NCBI GenBank assembly: GCA_017405115.1 | Contig: JAFRBA010000235.1 | Location: forward strand, 1-24,208 | DNA length: 24,208 bases | Reading direction: 5' to 3' | DNA from: Kiritimatiellia bacterium | GTDB lineage: Bacteria > Verrucomicrobiota > Kiritimatiellia > RFP12 > UBA1067 | Part shown: one piece after another, positions 20,771 through 24,208 of the stretch | Layout of the letters: each line of letters begins with the position of its first letter | Position numbering within the stretch: position 1 is the stretch's first letter | The notes under the pieces: model-generated | Seen by the model: only the letters and a program-made list of their open reading frames with translations | Told to the model about the DNA's origin: nothing | Database searches by the model: none | Program-made: the position numbers and the translations under genes

Positions 20771-22264
20771 CTACTTCACGGAGAGCAGGGCGTCCAGCTT
20801 CTTGGCGAGGTCTGCGGTGTTCTTCTCTATGTTCTGGAGGGCGCGTTCGGCGGCGTTGGCGTTCTGGTCGGCTGCGGCGGCCTTGACCATCTGCTCGACC
20901 TCCGGGGTGAACTTGGAGGACTTGCGCCATTCGGCGAGCCTGGACTGCATGCCTTCGGCGTCGCCGTTGCGCATGAGCTCGGCGTACTCGTCGATGCGCC
21001 ACTTGCCGCCGTAGCGGTCGACGGACTTGCGGAAGCGCTTCATGTCGTCCTCGCGCTGCCGCTCCTGGTTCTGGGCGGACTTGGCGGCCTCGGGGTCGCG
21101 CCAGAGGTCGAAGGCCTGCTCGAACTGGGACCTGGCGCTGTCGCGGAATGCGGAGAGCGCGCCGGCCTTCTCCGCCCGCTCGGCGGCCTTGCGGTCGGCC
21201 TCGGCCTTCCTGCGCTGCGCCTCGGCCGCCCTGTCGGCCTCCTTCATGCGCCTAAGCTCCGCCTCCGCCGCCTTCTTCTGCGCGTCGACGAGCCTGCGCT
21301 CTGTCTCCTCGGCCTCGAGGATGCCGCGCGTCGCGTCGTTCAGCGCGGCGGTCCTGGCGTGCTCGGCCTGCCTTACGCGCTCCGCCGCCGCGTCGGCCTC
21401 GGCTTGCTTGGCGACGCTGTCGTTGACGGCCGCCGCGTACGCCTTCTCCGCCGCCTCCTTCGCGGCCTTCGACTTCTCGACGTTGCGCTGGTTGTCGCCG
21501 TTCACGTCCTCGTTGTAGGTCTTCGTCGCGAGGTCCCTTGCGGCGAGCGCGTCGCGCACTGCCTTCTCGGCCATCTTCGCCTGGCGCGCCTTTATGGCCG
21601 CGTCGTCCTCGGCGTATGCGACGGCCCTGTCCTGCTCCGCCCTGGTGTCGGCGAGATTCTGCCGCGCGATCCGGACGTCGTAGCCCGCGCCGACGAGAGC
21701 GCGGGCGTTGTCGTCGCCCGCGCCGGCCATGGCGCGCGACTTCTCGAGGCCGAGCGCGGACATCGCGGCGCTCGCGCCGCTCCTCGCCGTCGCGTCCTGC
21801 GCCGCGCCGACCTTCATGTACGCCGCGGCAAGCGCGTCGAACGCGCTTGCGGCCTCGCGCGCCTTCACGGTCGCCTTGTCGAGCGCCTTGTAGACGCCGT
21901 CCATCCGCTGCCTGTTCAGCTCGTCAAGCTTGGCGCGGACCCTCTCCGCCCGGTCCTGCACGACCTTCAGGGCGTCGTCCGCGGCTTTCTTGATGCTTTC
22001 GCATACGCGGTCGAGCGCTATCTGCACGCCGGCGATCAGCGCGCCGACGGCGCCCATCTGCGCGAACGCGCTCACGAACCTCGAGATGTCGCCTACGGCA
22101 CCGCCCGCCGCGCTTCCGGCGGCCGCCATCGCGGAACTAAGGTTCCTCGCCGCGCCAGTCGTGCGCAGTGCGGCCTTGGTCGCCTCTCCGGCGCCCGCGA
22201 CGAACTGCCTCGCGCCCGCCCCGTCGTAGGCTGAGCCGAACACCAGTTTGACAATGTCAGCCAT
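20771..22264 (-). CDS. Short tape-measure-like coiled-coil protein (497 aa)
   Basis: Begins MADIVKLVFGSAYDGAGA at ATG 22264, which overlaps the previous stop by 8 bp; the extra 20 upstream codons are unlikely. A Gly/Ala-rich hydrophobic region (about 45-95, AMAAAGSAAGGAVGDISRFV and following) could be the membrane-active part. Residues about 100-390 are almost pure Ala/Glu/Lys/Arg coiled coil. The C-terminus has a further helical segment (NIEKNTADLAKKLDALL). Position after major-tail and chaperone-like genes and before the tail-tip genes supports a tape measure. At about 1.5 angstrom per residue this would give a tail near 75 nm. Confidence 0.75.
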   Translation of the reverse strand: MADIVKLVFGSAYDGAGARQFVAGAGEATKAALRTTGAARNLSSAMAAAGSAAGGAVGDISRFVSAFAQMGAVGALIAGVQIALDRVCESIKKAADDALKVVQDRAERVRAKLDELNRQRMDGVYKALDKATVKAREAASAFDALAAAYMKVGAAQDATARSGASAAMSALGLEKSRAMAGAGDDNARALVGAGYDVRIARQNLADTRAEQDRAVAYAEDDAAIKARQAKMAEKAVRDALAARDLATKTYNEDVNGDNQRNVEKSKAAKEAAEKAYAAAVNDSVAKQAEADAAAERVRQAEHARTAALNDATRGILEAEETERRLVDAQKKAAEAELRRMKEADRAAEAQRRKAEADRKAAERAEKAGALSAFRDSARSQFEQAFDLWRDPEAAKSAQNQERQREDDMKRFRKSVDRYGGKWRIDEYAELMRNGDAEGMQSRLAEWRKSSKFTPEVEQMVKAAAADQNANAAERALQNIEKNTADLAKKLDALLSVK

Positions 22265-22991
22265 GTCTTGCCCTCTTGCGAATCTCCTCGCGCGCTCGCA
22301 CGTACTCGCCGAACGCCCGTGCATGCGTCGACTTCGGATCGAACTTGCCGTCCAGGTCCCACGCTCTGTTCACGGCCTCCGTCAGCTCCGACGCCGTCAT
22401 GCGCTTCGCGTCCTCCAGCGTTATCGGCAGCCTGAGCATCCGGCAGTCGGTGAGGAGGCCAATGGCCGTAGAAGGGGGAGAAGTATCGGCGTCTTCGGCT
22501 TTCGCGTCTTCCTTCTCCCTTCCTGCCTTGGCCGCTTCCCCGGCCGTCCAGTCCGACCCGAACAGCGCGTACTCCACCGCCGCGCGCAGCTGGTGCCGCG
22601 TGAACCTGCAGAGCCTCCGCGCAGCGAAGCGGAAGACGGCCTTGACGACGGCCTTCGGCCGGTCGGCGTCCGGCAGTGCCTCGACGCGGCGAGAGAGCGC
22701 GTAGGCGTGGAGGAAGAGGAAGCCCCTCTCGGTGGACGTGTCGATCCAGCGCTCGGCGGCCTCCAGCCAGAGGTCGTGGGCGATGGACGGCTCCCTGAGG
22801 ACGATCGGCTCGCGCCACCAGGAGTCGCGCGGCATGAACGCGAGGCGCGGCAGATGCACGTCGCGCGCGGCGGTGCGGCTGCGGCGCGCCCTGACGGAGA
22901 GCGCGTTGAGGCGCACGATGTCCTCGGGCGTGAACTCCACGCCCTCGGCGGTCATGCGCCGCCAGTCCTGCATGAACTGCGAGCTGACCAT
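22257..22991 (-). CDS. Putative tail assembly chaperone-position protein (244 aa)
   Basis: 244 aa, beginning MVSSQFMQDWRRMTAEGVEF. The protein is mostly helical and rich in Arg and Ala, with a charged low-complexity stretch (about 150-170, AAKAGREKEDAKAEDADTSP) between two helical parts, and a helical end (HARAFGEYVRAREEIRKRAR). No family is recognised from sequence. The place between the major tail and tape-measure genes is where siphophages encode tail assembly chaperones. I see no clear slippery site for the usual frameshift product. Function is by position only. Confidence 0.65.
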   Translation of the reverse strand: MVSSQFMQDWRRMTAEGVEFTPEDIVRLNALSVRARRSRTAARDVHLPRLAFMPRDSWWREPIVLREPSIAHDLWLEAAERWIDTSTERGFLFLHAYALSRRVEALPDADRPKAVVKAVFRFAARRLCRFTRHQLRAAVEYALFGSDWTAGEAAKAGREKEDAKAEDADTSPPSTAIGLLTDCRMLRLPITLEDAKRMTASELTEAVNRAWDLDGKFDPKSTHARAFGEYVRAREEIRKRARHG

Positions 22992-22998
22992 GGCGGGC

Positions 22999-23772
22999 CT
23001 ACGACTGCGCGGAGAGCGTCTTCGCGAGCGGACGCGAGATGGACATGGACCAGGTCGGGAAGTCGCTGTCGGGGTCGTCGCACGTGAGCGGCGAGCTGAC
23101 GTCCCAGCCGCTGGCGGGCGTCACGGTCGGCTCGGCGCTGCCGTACTGCGCGATCGTGATGTTGACGACGATGTGCGCGTTCGTGACGTCGTGCGCCTTC
23201 GGCGCGCCGTTCTTGTCGTTGGTCTTGACGCTGCAGGAAATCTCGCCTCCGCACTCGAGCAGCTCGCAGCCGGTGTTCGCGTTGTTGGCGGTCGGCAGCG
23301 AGAACGCCGGGGGCGCGTTCTGCTCGCCGGCGAACTGGAACGACGGAATCTGCGCAATGTGGTCGGGCAAGATGGAGAACTGCGGGACCTTGAACTGGTT
23401 GCGTGTGGTGCCGGCGACCTCGGCCGCCGTCGCGGAGAGCGTCGGCTCGGCGTCCGCGCCGGTGGTCCAGCTGATGGACTGCAGGGCGTAGTTCTTGCCG
23501 TTAATCGGCGTGACCTTGCCGAGGCAGACGAGCCCCTCGCTCGAGGGGCTGGAGATTGTCGCGGTTCCGGCGATGGTGTAGGTGTTGGACGGAGCGGAGC
23601 GCTCGCCGAACGCCTTGCAGCCTGCGGCGATGTACGCGCCGTCGCGGCTGTGCTTCTCCAGGTACTGCCCGGAGTTGTTGAGTGTGGACGTCTTGACCAG
23701 TATCGTACTGGGCGCGTTGTCGCCGGTGCTGTTGTTGAGCCCGCAGTAGTCTGTCTTTGATTCCCAGCTCAT
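22999..23772 (-). CDS. Major tail (tube) protein-like, 257 aa
   Basis: 257 aa, beginning MSWESKTDYCGLNNSTGD. It is beta-rich, with TYTIAGTATISSPSSEGLVC, LQSISWTTGADAEPTLSATA, VPQFSILPDHIAQ, GCELLECGGEIS and a final DFPTWSMSISRPL. The C-terminal 180 residues are paralogous to the end of the InlB-repeat protein at 18873-20768. The ATG at 23772 follows AAAGGAAAACC. Position (after a tail-completion-like gene, before chaperone and tape measure) and length fit a major tail tube protein. No direct family signature is recognised, so the assignment is moderate. Confidence 0.65.
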   Translation of the reverse strand: MSWESKTDYCGLNNSTGDNAPSTILVKTSTLNNSGQYLEKHSRDGAYIAAGCKAFGERSAPSNTYTIAGTATISSPSSEGLVCLGKVTPINGKNYALQSISWTTGADAEPTLSATAAEVAGTTRNQFKVPQFSILPDHIAQIPSFQFAGEQNAPPAFSLPTANNANTGCELLECGGEISCSVKTNDKNGAPKAHDVTNAHIVVNITIAQYGSAEPTVTPASGWDVSSPLTCDDPDSDFPTWSMSISRPLAKTLSAQS

Positions 23773-23788
23773 GGTTTTCCTTTGTCGT

Positions 23789-24208
23789 CTATTCGTGTTT
23801 GTGGTCAGGGGTCGTTATGACCCCTGTTGTGGTGAATGTCAGCGAAGCCGTCCAGTCGTCGCCTTCCATGTATGGCGCTTCGCCGCCGGTGAGTTTCGAC
23901 GCCGTGGGGTGGAACCCCCCGGCGTCGAGATCCTGCTTCAGCGCCTCGCGGCAGGTCTGCCACCTCGCCAGCAGCAGCTCCACGGCGTTCGCTATGTCGA
24001 GGACTGTGGCCGCCGCAGCGGCCTCGGAGGCGTTACGGAACACCATCTCAATGGAGCATGCCATCTGCGCGCGGCAGAGGCTGAAGGCCGAGTAGTCCGG
24101 CGAAGAGACGCTCACGCGCAGCTCAGAGCCGGTGGGCTTCAGCGTCGGCCCTCGCGCGGCGCTCGCGGCGAGCTGCCACGCCCCGCGTACGACGGGGCGC
24201 CGCGCCAG
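23789..24208 (-). CDS. Tail completion/terminator-like protein (partial, 5' end off window)
   Basis: The frame is open from the right edge to a stop at 23789, giving at least 139 residues; a GTG at 24115 exists inside, but in-frame coding continues beyond it (ARRPVVRGAWQLAAS), so the true start is outside the window. Visible parts include a Cys-containing strand-helix (SLCRAQMACSIEMVFRNAS), a helix (VLDIANAVELLLARWQTCRE) and DDWTASLTFTTTGVIT at the end. Small proteins ending in such a strand just before the major tail gene are often tail terminators. The role is by position. Confidence 0.55.
   Translation of the reverse strand: MARRPVVRGAWQLAASAARGPTLKPTGSELRVSVSSPDYSAFSLCRAQMACSIEMVFRNASEAAAAATVLDIANAVELLLARWQTCREALKQDLDAGGFHPTASKLTGGEAPYMEGDDWTASLTFTTTGVITTPDHKHE

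Noticed and set aside
22257..22991. Programmed frameshift in the tail chaperone gene
   Set aside because: I found no convincing slippery heptamer near the 3' end and no extended alternative frame of the expected type.

Overview
The window is GC-rich DNA that reads best as a gut Kiritimatiellae-like member of the Verrucomicrobiota carrying two phage-derived regions around a short stretch of host-like genes. The lineage is inferred from style only: the secreted C10 peptidase ends in a DSDGDGMANWAEY-type calcium-loop segment and an HFFKV-type terminus, a BppU-like tail protein follows a pattern I associate with prophages of this group, and Shine-Dalgarno use is uneven. No rRNA or other taxonomic marker is present.

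Region A (1-8525) is the integrase end of a temperate phage or integrative element, read mostly leftward on the minus strand. From right to left it holds an attachment site made of the 3' part of a tRNA-Arg(CCG) gene (8481-8525), a tyrosine integrase, an ASCH-domain gene, a promoter with a structured leader, two small genes, a sliding-clamp-like protein, a lone plus-strand gene with TPR-like helices, a set of three tiny ribbon-helix-helix proteins plus an excisionase-type HTH protein with four copies of a palindromic operator, two small proteins (one membrane-anchored), and a recombination set: a Cas4/AddB-like Fe-S nuclease, a Sak4-like ATPase and a DUF669-like protein cut by the left edge. 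Six promoters with an exact TGnTATAAT extended -10 box serve this region. Two of them place the transcription start at or next to the ATG, which predicts leaderless mRNAs.

Region B (8526-12574) looks like host chromosome: a secreted streptopain-family (C10) protease on the plus strand, two terminator hairpins, and a convergent LuxR-type response regulator with a histidine kinase that has lost its 5' half, including the phosphorylated histidine.

Region C (12702-24208, open to the right) is a second phage-like region, also read leftward, holding a tail module and then accessory genes. In transcription order: a partial tail-completion-like gene, a major-tail-like protein, a chaperone-position gene, a short tape-measure-like coiled coil, a protein joining InlB-type repeats to a paralogue of the major tail domain, two small proteins, a BppU-like tail-tip protein with a signal peptide, a second signal-peptide protein, an HNH/AP2-type DNA-binding protein, a signal-peptide leucine-rich-repeat protein, a double zinc-ribbon protein and a large sigma-70-like protein. 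Most of these genes overlap or nearly touch, so one long operon is likely. The truncated kinase next to the end of this operon suggests that region C, or a rearrangement at its edge, interrupted the kinase gene.

The strongest candidates for undescribed biology are the ribbon-helix-helix/operator array (about 3158-3800), the nested hairpin leader flanked by 14-bp repeats (6571-6759), and the sigma-like protein ending a tail operon that also encodes three exported proteins.
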